64,000 bases of DNA from Magnolia sinica (Eukaryota; Streptophyta; Magnoliopsida; Magnoliales; Magnoliaceae). Both the position numbers and the translations under genes were made by a program. Under the pieces are notes generated by a model, which was given only the letters and a program-made list of their open reading frames with translations, was not told where the DNA came from and did no database searches. Numbering within the stretch: the stretch's first letter is position 1; each line of letters opens with the position of its first letter. Positions 11,600-23,189 of this stretch are shown here, piece after piece. The DNA lies in contig NC_080584.1 in assembly GCF_029962835.1 (NCBI RefSeq), positions 78,954,862 to 79,018,861 of the forward strand. The letters are read 5' to 3'.

Positions 11600-12150
11600 G
11601 GTCTGATCACGAGGTATGTGTTATATCCAAACCGTCCATCCATTTGGCGAGCTCATTTTAAAGCTTGAGATTAAAAAAATAATAAGACAGATCTAACCAT
11701 CAACTGGACCACACTTCAAAAACTAGTGGGAGATTGAACGTCTACCATTGAAACCCTTTTTAAGGTCACAGAAGTTTTGGATCAATATGAAATTAGTTTT
11801 TCCTCCTCATTCAGGTACATATGACCTTATGAAATTTATTTTTCCTATTCATTCAGTTACTTGTGACCTTATAAACAGATTGGATGTAAAATAAACGTTA
11901 TAGTGGGCCCTACAAATTTTTTAAAGGTGAAAATCATTATCTCTACTGCTATTTATGGTGTGGTCCAGATGATCTTTGGATATGATTCATTTTTTTAGAT
12001 AATGCTCTAAAATGAGCTCTAAAAATAGATGAATGGTGTAGATATAATAAATACATTACCGTGGGGCCCATGTAAGATGTAACTTTGATCTCCTTTGAAC
12101 CGTTCTCACAACTCGGAGATCGAGGAGCGTCAGTGTTGTCTTCGCACGAC
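11600..12150. repeat. Fold-back repeat family, copy 1 (both arms)
   Basis: The left arm has GTATGTGTTATATCC and CCGTCCATCCATTT. The right arm has ATAGATGAATGGTGTAGATA, TAATAAATACATTACC and GTGGGGCCCATG, the inverted counterpart. The right part is close to 33790-34163, including the tail GTCTTCGCA. Confidence 0.65.
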
Positions 12151-12439
12151 ACGTACTAAGAGCAACTATATATGCTAGCTGGTGCTAGCTATAGACATAT
12201 AAAGCTTCTTCAAGAAGATATGTATACGGTGTAAAGCTTCTTCAAGAAGCTATATACCTGTACGTATTTTATCTTACTGAGTAAATTATGTGGGGCCATC
12301 TTGAATTTTTTTGGTTTATCCACACCGTCCATCAGTTTTTTCATATCATTTTAGGGGTTGAAACTAAATTTTAAGTAAATTCAATAATCAAGTAGATTGC
12401 ACCATACAAAACACTGATAATAATGATTTCTACACCGTT

Positions 12440-12662
12440 GAAAGAAATGAACGATCCGAACCTTTCCCAATCTGATCCAACTCGGTTTTCCTGACCGAGT
12501 CGGACTCGGATTGATTCAGGCCAGTAGGAGTTCAGATCTGTTCAAGTTAGATGACTCGGACTCGGTACCAGATCGGATCGAGTTCGGGTCAGGCCCTGCA
12601 AATTTCGAACCGAGTCGAATTAGACGTAATCCGATCCAACTCGGTCTGATGCCCAATTCTAC
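12440..12662. repeat. hAT-like subterminal block (GAGTCGGACTCGG repeats)
   Basis: Repeated ACTCGG, GAGTCGGACTCGG and CCGATCCAACTCGG motifs end at ATGCCCAATTCTA. Its complement, TAGAATTGGGCAT, resembles hAT-type ends. It is probably the degraded end of a non-autonomous element. Confidence 0.4.
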
Positions 12663-12968
12663 TGACTGAGATGGACCAATCACTATACAGCAAAGGAGGA
12701 AAAAAGCAAGAAAGTCATGATTTTGGCAAACAAAGAATCCATTCTCAGTTCCATGATTTCAAGTTGAACCTAGAACAATCTAAACCACAAATAGGGAACC
12801 AACATCTGCTCTGTTCAACTGAAATATCACGATTCAATTCAATTGAACATCCAAACGTGGCATATATACAGACAGAAAAACTGAAGAAGACAGCTACTGT
12901 AAGAAACTAATTTCTACGCCATGATTTGAATTGGAATTTGGGATGTTGAGATCTTTCCATGATAATCT

Positions 12969-15464
12969 TTACTCCTTGGAACTTGCTGACGACACACTTT
13001 TGGACCGTGAAGTCGTTGATAAATTGTTCGGCAGTTCAGAGCTTTGAGAAGACGCCGGTGAAGAGTTGGAGAAGAAAACCACGTTCTGATTTTCTGCAAG
13101 AATCTGAAGCGATCTCGGTACCGGTGGGACATTTGCTTCCAAAACACCCTCCAAGATTTGAATAACCTGCCCCATCGACGGCCTGTCGTTCTCATCGTCC
13201 TGAATGCACCAGCCAGCGACTCTGCAAGCTCGACTGAGTTCTTCCATGTTTGCATTTCCCTCCAATCTGTAATCCAACAAGCAATGGATTTCACCATCCA
13301 TGATTTTTCTCAGAGCCCAAATCGGGAAAAAGACTGTTTCCCCAACCGCCAATTGCTCTGTGTTCCTCCTCCCTGAAATGATCTCGAAAACCATCATCCC
13401 ATAGCTGTAGACATCGGCTTTTGGCGTGATTGCCAGGCCTGAAATCCATTCAGGAGCAAGATAGCCTCTTGTTCCTCTCATGGTTGTTAAAACCCGACTG
13501 AATTCCCGCCCAACAAGCTTCGCCAGACCAAAATCAGCCACCTTGGAACAGAACCCACCATCCAGAAGTATGTTTGCTGGCTTAATATCGCAATGTATGA
13601 TACAGTCTCTGCATTTCTCATGAAGATAAGCTATTCCTCTTGCCGTCTCAATCGCAATCTGATACCTCGTTGCCCAATCCAGGACATTGGAATTCTTACC
13701 AAACAGATGAGAATCCAAAGACCCATTTGGCATGTAATCATAGACAAGCAGCCTTTTAGCCATTTCCGAGCAAAACCCACGAAGGCGGATGAGATTAACG
13801 TGTTGGATCATCCCGATTGTGCTCACCTCCATCCGGAACTGCTTTTCTCCTTGCCGAAGCCCTTCAAGCTTCTTCACTGCGACAGTTGTTTGATCAGGCA
13901 AAGTCCCTTTGAAAACAGAACCGAAACCTCCACCGCCTAATTTCTCTGAGAAATTCTTCGTTGCAATCTGCAGACTTCGGTAGCTAAATGCAGTCAAGGA
14001 GCCTTGAACTGCATCCGAACATACCATTTTCCGTCCCCACCGTCGCCTCCAAATAAAAAACAGAACAATACCCAATAGAAAAACAGCTCCGGCAACTGCG
14101 CCTACAACAGCCCATGTAATGGTTCCCTTCCTACTGACCGAAAACTTTATTTCAGAGGGATCAAGACGGAGATGAAGAGTGCCTTCGTCAACATTTCCAC
14201 CAGACAACTGCTTCAGATCTAACAATTCTCCATTCCATATCAAACACCTGCTCTTGAAAGCATAAGCAGTGCAAGAACAGTCATTTAAGCAAGCCAATTC
14301 ACATTCACCGACATTCCCAACCGCCAAAGATCGCGAGGGGTCTGGCAGCTTCATGCCGGACAAAGCCCAAAACCTGTCTTTCTCACCATCAAAAGACACA
14401 TTCTGCCCACACCCCAAAGGAGTTTTCCTCCTGCACCCACCTGACCAACTACTCAAATTCCAGTCATTCAGAGACTTTGGCTCGAAACCATGCAAGCACG
14501 TACAGGACGTCGAGCTCTCCTCTTTGCAGCTCCCAAAGACCCCACAAATAGCATAAATATCACATCGAGATCTTGGCTGAGACCAGAACAGATTCCATGA
14601 ATTTGAGTCTTTCAGCCATGAAAACTGATTAATTTGGCCTGAAGAACCCATCACGATTCTTGTAAGGATGGAATCATTTTTCACCGAATAAGTGAAAAAC
14701 TTCCTCTCTTTGGTTTCATTGAAATTGAAATTCAATATATAACTCCATATCATTTCGGGGACTTTGCTGAAAATATTTCCATCCCAATCCCCACTAGTCC
14801 AGTAATTTCGAGTCCCATTCCACGTCATAAAATACTGCGTGCTTCGGCTTGGGTCTATTGAGAGAGAGAATGGCCCAGGGGCTGGATCTTCGGAGTTCTT
14901 CCATGAAGTAATCTGTTGGTATTCCTTCGTCACCTTGTTCAAACCAAGCCACCCTCCAGGCAGCCATGTATGAGTTGGGTGATTAAAACTCTGCCAGTGC
15001 AGGACAGATGGATCGGACCAGTCTCTCAGAACTAGATTTCCATCATCTAGGAGGACCGCAACAGTCGAGTTAAACGGCTTGGATGTTAGATTGGTGGACC
15101 AGATTGGAAATTTTGAGGTGCTGAGGAGGACTAGATTGCCATCTTCTGCAATTGTTAGGATTGAATTGGAGGGATTTGGGAGGGGCTTTTCTCTGTTAGC
15201 TACCCAGACAACTGTTTGTTCTGAGATCTGTTTGTACCAGATGCCTATGTAGTAGTTCTGGGATTTGCCTGGTGTGAAGAAACCCAGTTCAAATATCCCA
15301 TCTTGGGAGGTTAGGTTATGGGGCCTACTAAGATGTTGAGTTGGGGTGATGGAATCTAAACCATTGGAGAGGTGGGCCTTGAGAGAAAGGATGAAGAAGA
15401 GGAGGAGAGAGAGATATGGCATGCTTCTTCTGGTATCCATGCCTACTGAAACATGCATGGACAT
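12969..15464 (-). CDS. G-type lectin S-receptor-like serine/threonine protein kinase
   Basis: A single 831-residue frame without introns, closest in layout to the Arabidopsis At2g19130 type. It has a signal peptide within residues 1-35, a bulb-type mannose-lectin domain (about 36-155, with EDGNLVLL at 107-114), an S-locus glycoprotein region (about 200-300), an EGF-like cysteine cluster (301-330), a PAN/apple domain (about 352-435), a transmembrane helix (about 448-472) and a kinase domain (about 505-775). Kinase motifs are whole: GGGGFG 510-515, Lys531, Glu546, DFG 644-646 and APE 670-672. The catalytic loop is HCD (624-626) instead of HRD, making it a non-RD kinase, a class often tied to immune receptors. 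The protein acts at the plasma membrane; its ligand is unknown. Met9 or Met15 could also be the start, since the hydrophobic signal segment begins at about residue 16. The C-terminal tail is Ser-rich. The gene stands alone among transposons and looks functional. Confidence 0.93.
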   Translation of the reverse strand: MSMHVSVGMDTRRSMPYLSLLLFFILSLKAHLSNGLDSITPTQHLSRPHNLTSQDGIFELGFFTPGKSQNYYIGIWYKQISEQTVVWVANREKPLPNPSNSILTIAEDGNLVLLSTSKFPIWSTNLTSKPFNSTVAVLLDDGNLVLRDWSDPSVLHWQSFNHPTHTWLPGGWLGLNKVTKEYQQITSWKNSEDPAPGPFSLSIDPSRSTQYFMTWNGTRNYWTSGDWDGNIFSKVPEMIWSYILNFNFNETKERKFFTYSVKNDSILTRIVMGSSGQINQFSWLKDSNSWNLFWSQPRSRCDIYAICGVFGSCKEESSTSCTCLHGFEPKSLNDWNLSSWSGGCRRKTPLGCGQNVSFDGEKDRFWALSGMKLPDPSRSLAVGNVGECELACLNDCSCTAYAFKSRCLIWNGELLDLKQLSGGNVDEGTLHLRLDPSEIKFSVSRKGTITWAVVGAVAGAVFLLGIVLFFIWRRRWGRKMVCSDAVQGSLTAFSYRSLQIATKNFSEKLGGGGFGSVFKGTLPDQTTVAVKKLEGLRQGEKQFRMEVSTIGMIQHVNLIRLRGFCSEMAKRLLVYDYMPNGSLDSHLFGKNSNVLDWATRYQIAIETARGIAYLHEKCRDCIIHCDIKPANILLDGGFCSKVADFGLAKLVGREFSRVLTTMRGTRGYLAPEWISGLAITPKADVYSYGMMVFEIISGRRNTEQLAVGETVFFPIWALRKIMDGEIHCLLDYRLEGNANMEELSRACRVAGWCIQDDENDRPSMGQVIQILEGVLEANVPPVPRSLQILAENQNVVFFSNSSPASSQSSELPNNLSTTSRSKSVSSASSKE

Positions 15465-16495
15465 GCAAGATATATGTAGGGAGGAGAAGATACGATGAGG
15501 TGCTTGGAAGGAGGTTTCCTGGCATTACAGTGCGAAGTTAAAATTACTTAAATTCCCCTTGGTTACCATGGTTGACTGGTTCTTCAAAGTTCAAATTTTG
15601 TGGCTGAAACACCCCTCTAGACATGGTCAATGTTGAGTTTGCCTTGCCGTGTTGTGCCCGTGTCAAAGTTCTAAAACTCGCTGACTCGACTCTGAACTTG
15701 TCTGAGTCAGCTTGACTCGGTGAGATTTCAATCCGAGTCACTGGAAGCCAAGGATTTATGGGTGGTTTAAAGCTGAAATTTGGTAGCTGAAAATAAATAA
15801 TAATAATAAAATAAAAATAAAAAAATCCTTCTAATCATGTTGCAAAATACCGAGAATGTTTTATAGTGCGCAGCATGCATCAAAGTTCAAAAATATTTGA
15901 AAATTCAATCTTGAGTCCTTCCATGCATACTTTTTTAACTCACTGACTCAACCCCAAACTCATCTAGGTCAACTCAACTTAGTGAGAATTTGAGCTGAGT
16001 CCCTAGAAAACTCAGTACTGATTCACTGGAAAACTCAGTGGTGGAAATGACTTGTGATGGTGTATCAATGTGTCCCAAGGGACTTTAGCACTCTCTCACA
16101 TGTGCGGGGTGGAGCTATGCACAGGATCATGTTAGGAGAAGGTGGGTGGAGGGACACTCACACCATGCTTGATTTCTCAGTCCCTTAGCTGGACTTAATT
16201 TTCTTGGTCCCCCATAGGAGATTCGAAAACCTAACTATCTCCTCTAATACCTTCTGGAATAACCATTTTCTCTAAAAACTCAAGCTGTTACACAATGATA
16301 TATCAATACATATCAAGGAACTTCAAGATGACTCAACACTAAGTCAGGAAGACTCATTGAGTCGACTTGATAGAACTGGAACCGAACAAGGGAAGCAAAC
16401 CAACTATCCCTACCAGAGGTAAAATGCACTTATACAGTGCCTTATGTAGTGTGCTACTATTAGATTTAACGTTGTTAGTATTTCTAATTTATAGT
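15465..16495. other. 5' flank of the receptor kinase and hAT-like fragments
   Basis: Two blocks rich in GACTCGGTGAG, ACTCACTGACTCAACC and CTCAGTG (about 15650-15745 and 15925-16045) look like degraded subterminal sequence of non-autonomous hAT-like elements. An A/AAT-rich tract lies at 15785-15825. I could not place a convincing TATA box for the receptor kinase. No other gene is visible. Confidence 0.4.
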
Positions 16496-17282
16496 TGTTA
16501 GGGAAAAAATAGTGCAAGTCTGGAGACTCGGCTATGGAATGGACCAACTCTACTGACACTGCCCGGGATCCTGAGGCAATAAGCTTGACCGAGGCACACA
16601 TACTCAAAGCCTGAAGGAGAGACTTAGCTTGGATAACAAGGAACCAATCCAGACCGAGACTTACAGAGTCCTGAGCCAAAAAGCAGCATCTCTGAGGTGC
16701 AGGAAGTTGGCTCGATAAACAAGGCAATAAAATCCAAAAAGGCCAACTGAGACCCAAAGCTCAGAAGCCCCACGACCGACCATAAAACCGATCTATCCCG
16801 AGGTCGGTTACAATGTTGGCAATCGGATCAAGACCGCACTAGTTATGGATCAGTCTCGTCTTATCCGACAGAGGGCAAGTAGCTCAACCTTCTATAAGCC
16901 AGCCAAGACCTGTTTGTCAATAGAGTCGGCCAGGCCGATGAAGGGAGGAATGGTGTAGAATGAAATACCACCCCGAACATCCAATAAAAAGATCCCTGAT
17001 CCCAAAGATCTCGGGATCGGCGGGAGTCCAAAATTAGATTAGCATCAAATCTCCAAGATATCAGGAAAAGAATCCTGACACGACGGGATCCTCCCCTACT
17101 TATTAATATGAAAGACCCCAAGGGTGAAAGGTACGCAAAAAACCCTCTCTCTAAGACCCCCCAATACGATCCTAGTCTGACTTTGGCATCGAAGGGTCCT
17201 TGGCTCTAGCCAGGGTCTCCATTGTCTTCTTCCTGTGCAGGTGAAGGATCTAAGGAGGGTGTACCAGATTTTTACATTAACA
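16496..17282 (+). repeat. 5' LTR of the Tat gypsy element
   Basis: It begins TGTTAGGG and ends ACATTAACA, 787 bases long, immediately followed by the primer-binding site at 17286-17302. It is alignable end to end with 25858-26652. Confidence 0.93.
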
Positions 17283-17285
17283 GTT

Positions 17286-17302
17286 TGGCACCGTCTGTGG
17301 GA
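17286..17302 (+). other. Primer-binding site of the gypsy element
   Basis: TGGCACCGTCTGTGGGA lies three bases after the LTR. It is one mismatch from TGGCGCCGTCTGTGGGA, the form common in plant Tat/RIRE2-type elements. Confidence 0.8.
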
Positions 17303-17749
17303 AGCGATACGAAAAGTCATTCTTCCCAAGTATTGAGCAGCTCCGATGGCAAGAACAAGGAGAACCGTCCAGAACGAGCCTAATGAGGTCCCTGTCACTA
17401 GACCACCCACGACAAAAGGTCCAACGGGTATGAATGGAGCCCAAGGGGCTTAGAACCGACCCGATAATCGACAAGGTTCTGTGGCTCGACCGACGACCTC
17501 CGTTTCAACTAGAAACACTCAAAGGAATTGTGAAAACGGACGGTTAGATAGGAGGTTTAGGAACTTATGACCGACATGAACTACATGAAGCAAATGCTGG
17601 AACAGATCCATCGCCAGCAGGTTCAACTGCCCCATCAGGGTGATGGTCGGACAGACGCTCCACGCTATCCTTAGCCTGTCGCTCCACGCTCTGCTCCTCA
17701 GAACAATCAGCACCAGGGTCCAGCTGAGCCAGCACCCTCTCATATTTCC

Positions 17750-18450
17750 GTGACCGTCCCGCTGCCTGCCACCGATCTTCGACACAAAATTAATCGGAGA
17801 AAGCGCAGCAGACTCCCAGACGAGGGTACAGCTGATAGCGACGAACCCTGTAAAGCTAAACTACAGGACCTTTGGAAGGAAGTACGGGAAGAGATCGCAG
17901 ATATGAAGCAAAACCGCTATGTAAATCAGACCAGGCCCGAGGCAAAAGCATCTCCATTCACGAAAAAGATCATGCAAGCTCGGTTATCGGAACGATTCCG
18001 CCTCCCGCAAATCACTCCCTTCACCGGTAAAGCCAACCCAACCGATCATATTGAGTCCTTCACAACTTACATGAAATTGCACGATGCCTTGGACGCTAAG
18101 ATGTGTTGGGTCTTCTCCCTTACGTTAACCGACATGGCTTGGCTTTGGTTCAAGCAGTTAAAACCTAAGTCTATCAGCTCATTTACAGAGCTCAACGACG
18201 CCTTTCTCACCAATTTCATCAGCGGGAAGAAAAAGTTGAAACCGTCTGCGCACTTGAACAATATAATCCAAAAGGAGAGAGAGCTACACAAGGATTATAT
18301 CAAGTGCTTCAACTTTGAATTACTTCAAGTCCGGAAACATTCGGACGAGACAGGCCTTAATTCGATCATGCAAGGCGTCAAAGATAGGCCATTTCTTGCA
18401 TCTTTGGACAAGAATCCGCCCACTACTTTGGCTGAATTCATGGCTTGATC
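17750..18450 (+). mobile_element. Gypsy gag region (fossil)
   Basis: It contains the retrotransposon gag core: 'FRLPQITPFTGKANPTDHIE', 'MAWLWFKQLKPKSISSF' and 'LNDAFLTNFISGKKK'. It belongs to the element at 16496-26652. Residual gag tail sequence follows to about 18870. Confidence 0.85.
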
Positions 18451-18970
18451 GAATAAATATGTGGACACTGAAGAAACTTGGATCTTGCGTAAGGCCACTC
18501 AAAATGCAAAAACCTCAGCCAAAGAGTTAACAAAAAAGGAAGTTGACTCGGCTGGTGGTAAGAAGCATAAGGAAGATTGGTCTCGCGACGATCGCAAGAC
18601 AAGTAAGCGGCCTGGCAACAAATTTTCAACCTATACTCCACTTAATAAACCACGAGAACAAGTCCTTATGAAAATAAAGAACGAAAGGTTCATGAATTGG
18701 CCCGACAAGCTCTACGGTAATCCCAACCGATAGAACAAAGACAAGTACTGTCATTATCATCGCGATCATGGGCACAACACAAGTGATTGCTACCACTTGA
18801 AATAGGAAATCGAGAGGCTCATCCAAGAGGGTCATCTCAAAGAGCATGTCGAAAGAACCGGGACAACGGAAGAACGCTCAAGTGATAACCGACCTACGGA
18901 AGAAATCTGAACTATCATCGGTGGTCCCTGAGGCAAAGGCGACTCAAACAATGCTTGAAAAAATCACGCG

Positions 18971-21900
18971 ATGAGCATCAGTCGGCCCGAGTCCGAGATC
19001 CTGATTCTAGTTAGGCCTCCAAAAGAGAGAAAAAAGGAAAAGTACTGCATATCATTTACTGATGAGGACATTCAGGGCATTCATCTTCCACATGATGACG
19101 GCTTAGTTGTCACCCTCACTGTAGTAAACCGTAAAGTGTTCCATATTCTCATCAATACAGGATCATCTGCAAACGTGATGTTCACTCAAGCATTCGATAA
19201 AATAAGCATCGAACGATCAGCATTACGACCAGTTCAAACCCCATTAATCGGATTCTCAGGCAGACAAGTTCATCCTGAAGGATTTATTTCGTTACCTCTC
19301 ACTGTCAGAAATGCCCTGCATCAGACGACAGTTATGGTCGACTTTCTGATAGTCAACCAACCTTCAGTCTACAACGCCATCCTCGGTCGGCCTTCTCTGT
19401 GTCTTCTCCAAGTTGTCATGTCAACTTATCACCTCTCCATGAAATTCCCGACTGAGTCGAGAGTAGGAGCCGTCAAAGGTGATCAACACGAAGCAAGGCG
19501 CTGCTATGCGACGGCCATTAGAGCTCTAGCCGAGGTAACCACGATTGAATCATTGGACCCTCAGGCCGAGACTCACGAGCGAGGTCAACCGTTTGAAGAC
19601 CTTGTTCCGATACCATTGATCGAGACAAATGAACTCAAAACGGTCCGAGTTAGCTTGTCTCTTCAGTCGCCCCTGAAAGATAATCTAATATCTCTACTCC
19701 GACGGTACGCCGATGCGTTTGCATGGAGTCATAAAGACATGCCTAGGATTGATCCCTCGATAATGACCCATCGTCTCAATATCGATCTGACCTACCGGCC
19801 AATCCAACAGAAGCGACGACTACTCATCCCAGAAAGGTACGTCATCATCGAAGAAGATGTCAGCAAGCTCCTCAAGGCTAAATTCATCAAGGAGATATAC
19901 TATCCGGAATGGATAGCTAACGTCGTACTCATTAAAAAAGCGAACGGGAAGTGGCGAGTTTGTATTGACTATACCGACTTAAACAAAGCCTGTCTAAAGG
20001 ACAACTTTCCTTTTCCAAGTATCAATCAGTTGGTGAACAACACGGCAGGACATGAACTTCTTAGTTTTATGGATGTTTATTTCGGATACAATCAAATTGT
20101 AATGCATCAATCAGATAAATCTAAGACTACCTTTGTCACTAACAAAGGTCTTTACTGTTACCGTATGATGTCATTTGGCCTAAAGAATGCAGGAGCAACC
20201 TACCAGCAGTTAGTGAACAAAATGTTCGCTCAGCAAATCGGTCGAACTATGGAAGTATACATCGACGATATGCTCGTCAAAAGTATACGTGTGGCCAATC
20301 ATATTGCCGATCTGGAGAAAATGTTCCTTATCCTTTACAAATATCATATGAAGCTGAACCCGAGCAAATGCGCCTTTGGAGTAAGTTCAGGTAAATTTCT
20401 CAAATTTCTTGTCAGCTAGCGATGAATCAAGGCAAATCCAGAGAAGATCAAAGCGTTGTTGGACATAAAATCCCAAAAAATGATTAAAGACATACAAAGA
20501 CTGACTGGACAAATAGCTGTGCTAAACCGCTTCCTTTCCCGAGCTACCAATAAATGCCTTCCATTCTTCAAATAACTGAAAGGTCGACAAACGGTAGAAT
20601 GGATGGAAGAGTGTGAAGCAACATTCCAGCAATTAAAGTCATACCTCGGCTCTCCACCTCTCCTATCAAAACCCGAGCTCAGGGAGGCCTTACTGTTATA
20701 TCTGGCTGTCTTCGACGCAGCTGTAAGCTCGGTCTTCATACGTGAGCATGAAGGAAAGCAATTACCAGTATATTATGTCAGCAAAGCACTGCTCCCTACA
20801 GAAACTTGATATCCACCTCTGGAGAAAGTGGCCCTTGTATTAGTTGTGTCGTCACGATGACTCTGGCCATACTTTCAAGCGTACACCATCATCGTCGTAA
20901 CTGACTTCCCACTGCGTCAAATTCTCCAGAAATCGGAAGCCTTCGGCCACCTAACGAAGTGGGCAATTGAGCTCAGTGAATTCGACATTCAATACAAGCC
21001 GAGAGTAATAATTAAAGGATAAGCTGTGGCCGACTTCATAGTTGAAGTTACCTCACAAGCTGATCCACCTACCGAGCTTGTAAATGAGCCAACCGATCAG
21101 CCGATGACTATTGTTCCCGATACATCACCCGACCCACCTCACTGGCAGCTTTATGTAGATGGCTCTTCCAATTCTAAGGCAAGTGGGGCAAGTGTCGTCG
21201 TGGAAACTCCCGATCAAATTTACATGCAATATGCCTTAAGACTTGGATTTCAAGCCTCAAACAATACAGCAGAATACGAAGCCCTATTGCTTGGCCTTCT
21301 TTTAGCAGCCAGTCTGGGTGTTACTCATCTCAATGTATTCAGTGACTCGCAGTTAGTCGTCAATCGGGTTACTAGCATGTATCAAACACGTAAGGAGAAG
21401 TTGAAAGCCTACATGAAGAAAGCCAAAGAATTGATCGACGGTTTTCAAAGATGTACGGTCACTCGGATCCCCTGAACAAAAAACGCTAAAGTCGATCTAC
21501 TTATAAAACTTGTTTCTGCCGATGAGGACGATATACCCAGGTCCGTTCCAATTGAGTACGTCGCTAAGCCGAGAATCGACGACCCGCCTAGCTCGACCGT
21601 ACACTCAATCAATTTAGAACCGACCTAGCTTGACCCAATCGTCCAGTATCTCGACAGTGGAAAGCTACCTGAAGATCGCGCCGAGGCCCGACGATTGAAA
21701 ATTCGAGCCTCCCGATACACCATACTCAACGGTGTATTATATAAGAAAGAATTTTTCACTCCCCTGTTACATTGCCTAAGACTTGATGAGGCAAGCTATG
21801 TACTGTGGAAAATTCATGAAGGAATTTGTGGAAATCACTCGGGAGCACGATCACTCGCAAATAAGGTTTTGCGGCAAGGGTATTATTGGCCGACCATTTA

Positions 21901-22650
21901 GCACGATGCTCGTAAACTCATTCAAAGTTGTGAAAAATGCCAACAATTCGCAGTCATTCTGAGACAACCACCCAAGGAACTGACCCCTATGGCCGGTCCT
22001 TGGCCCTTTACGCAGTGGAGGATCAACATCATCGGACCGCTCCCTTTGGGGAAAGGTCAGACCAAGTTTGCCGTTATTGTAGTGGATTACTTTACTAAAT
22101 GGGCCAAAGCCGAACCGTTAGCCAGGATAACTGAACAGAATATTAGAGATTTTGTTTGGAAAAATATCATCTGTCGATTCGGGATACCTCGAACTATTAT
22201 TACCAACAATGGGAAGTAGTTCGACAACAAGCAATACCAAGACATGTGTGACAATCTCGGAATAAGAAATGTCTACTCACCCCCCATCATCCTTAAACGA
22301 ATGGATAAGTCGAGGCAGTTAACAAGATCATCAAACAGCATCTCCGGACCAAACTCGACCAAGCTAAAAGAGCGTAGGCTGAGGAACTTCTCAAAATATT
22401 GTGGGCATACCGAACTACCACTCGAACGGCTATAGGAGAGACTCCTTTTTTTCTTGTGTATGGGTCGGAAGCTATCATTCCAATTGAGATTGGCCTACCT
22501 TTTTCTCGAGTTAGTTCATTTAAAGGACAAGACAACGAAGAACTACTAGCTCTCGGACTCGAGCTCTTGGAAGAACAAAGGGACTTAGCTCGGCAACGGA
22601 TGGCAGCTCGGTAACAACAAGTAACTCGATTCTACAATGCCCGAGTTAAG
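18971..22650 (+). mobile_element. Gypsy pol region: protease, RT, two RNase H domains, integrase (fossil)
   Basis: Landmarks are a retroviral-type protease motif '[13 protein letters not shown]' (19150), the RT catalytic YIDDM block (near 20260), gypsy RNase H (about 20600-21000), an additional RNase H with 'WQLYVDGSSNSKASGASVV' and 'NNTAEYEALLLGL' (21140-21300), and an integrase core with 'WRINIIGPLPLGKGQ' (about 22020). The second RNase H marks the Tat lineage. The region is degraded. Confidence 0.88.
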
Positions 22651-23189
22651 GTTAGATGATTCTGAGCTGGGGACATGGTCTTCTGAAAAACGTTCCTAAA
22701 CACAAAGGAAGTTGGTGCGGGCACACTAAGACTTAATTGGGAAGGACCCTATATTGTCTTAAGTACTATCCGACTTGGAACGTATCGGTTGAAAAATCTA
22801 ATTGGGCAATTACTCCCCCATCCATGAAATGCTAAGCATCTAAAAATCTATTATCCGTAGGTCGGCCGTTGAGCAATTGGTCTAAATTTAATCATTAGAC
22901 AAGCAAGGAATGGGAAACATGTAAACTAAGTCAAATGAATGCGAAAATCAAATATATTCATTCATCAATATGAGTTTTACATCAGATTACAATAGCTCCT
23001 GCTTAGAAATTACATTGACAAAGTGACAAAATGCAAAAAGGAGTCGGCCAAGTTAAGCGATGTCCCCTCTCGGTTGCAGTTGCTTTCGAGATCAGCTTAA
23101 AGCTTGGTGTGCTTGAAGTGCTTGAAGCCTAGTGCGCCTAAAGTGAACCATGCTTTGCAATCTAAAATTAGCCTCAAAATTCACCAGGA

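Larger units (their letters stand above)
10698..12861. mobile_element. Composite non-autonomous DNA transposon with about 38-bp TIRs
   Basis: The left end reads GCGCGTTTGGATACTCAATT (10698 on). The reverse complement of the right end (up to 12861) reads GCCACGTTTGGATGTTCAAT. The two arms stay alignable for about 38 bases at roughly 75-80 percent identity. Both sides are flanked by ATA, a possible 3-bp target duplication like those of PIF/Harbinger elements. Inside are GC-rich hAT-like ends, a fold-back copy and a 33-bp tandem repeat, so other insertions are probably nested. No transposase is visible. The classification is tentative. Confidence 0.45.

Noticed and set aside
13593-13940. Plus-strand frames across the receptor kinase
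   Set aside because: They are shadows of the intact minus-strand kinase gene.
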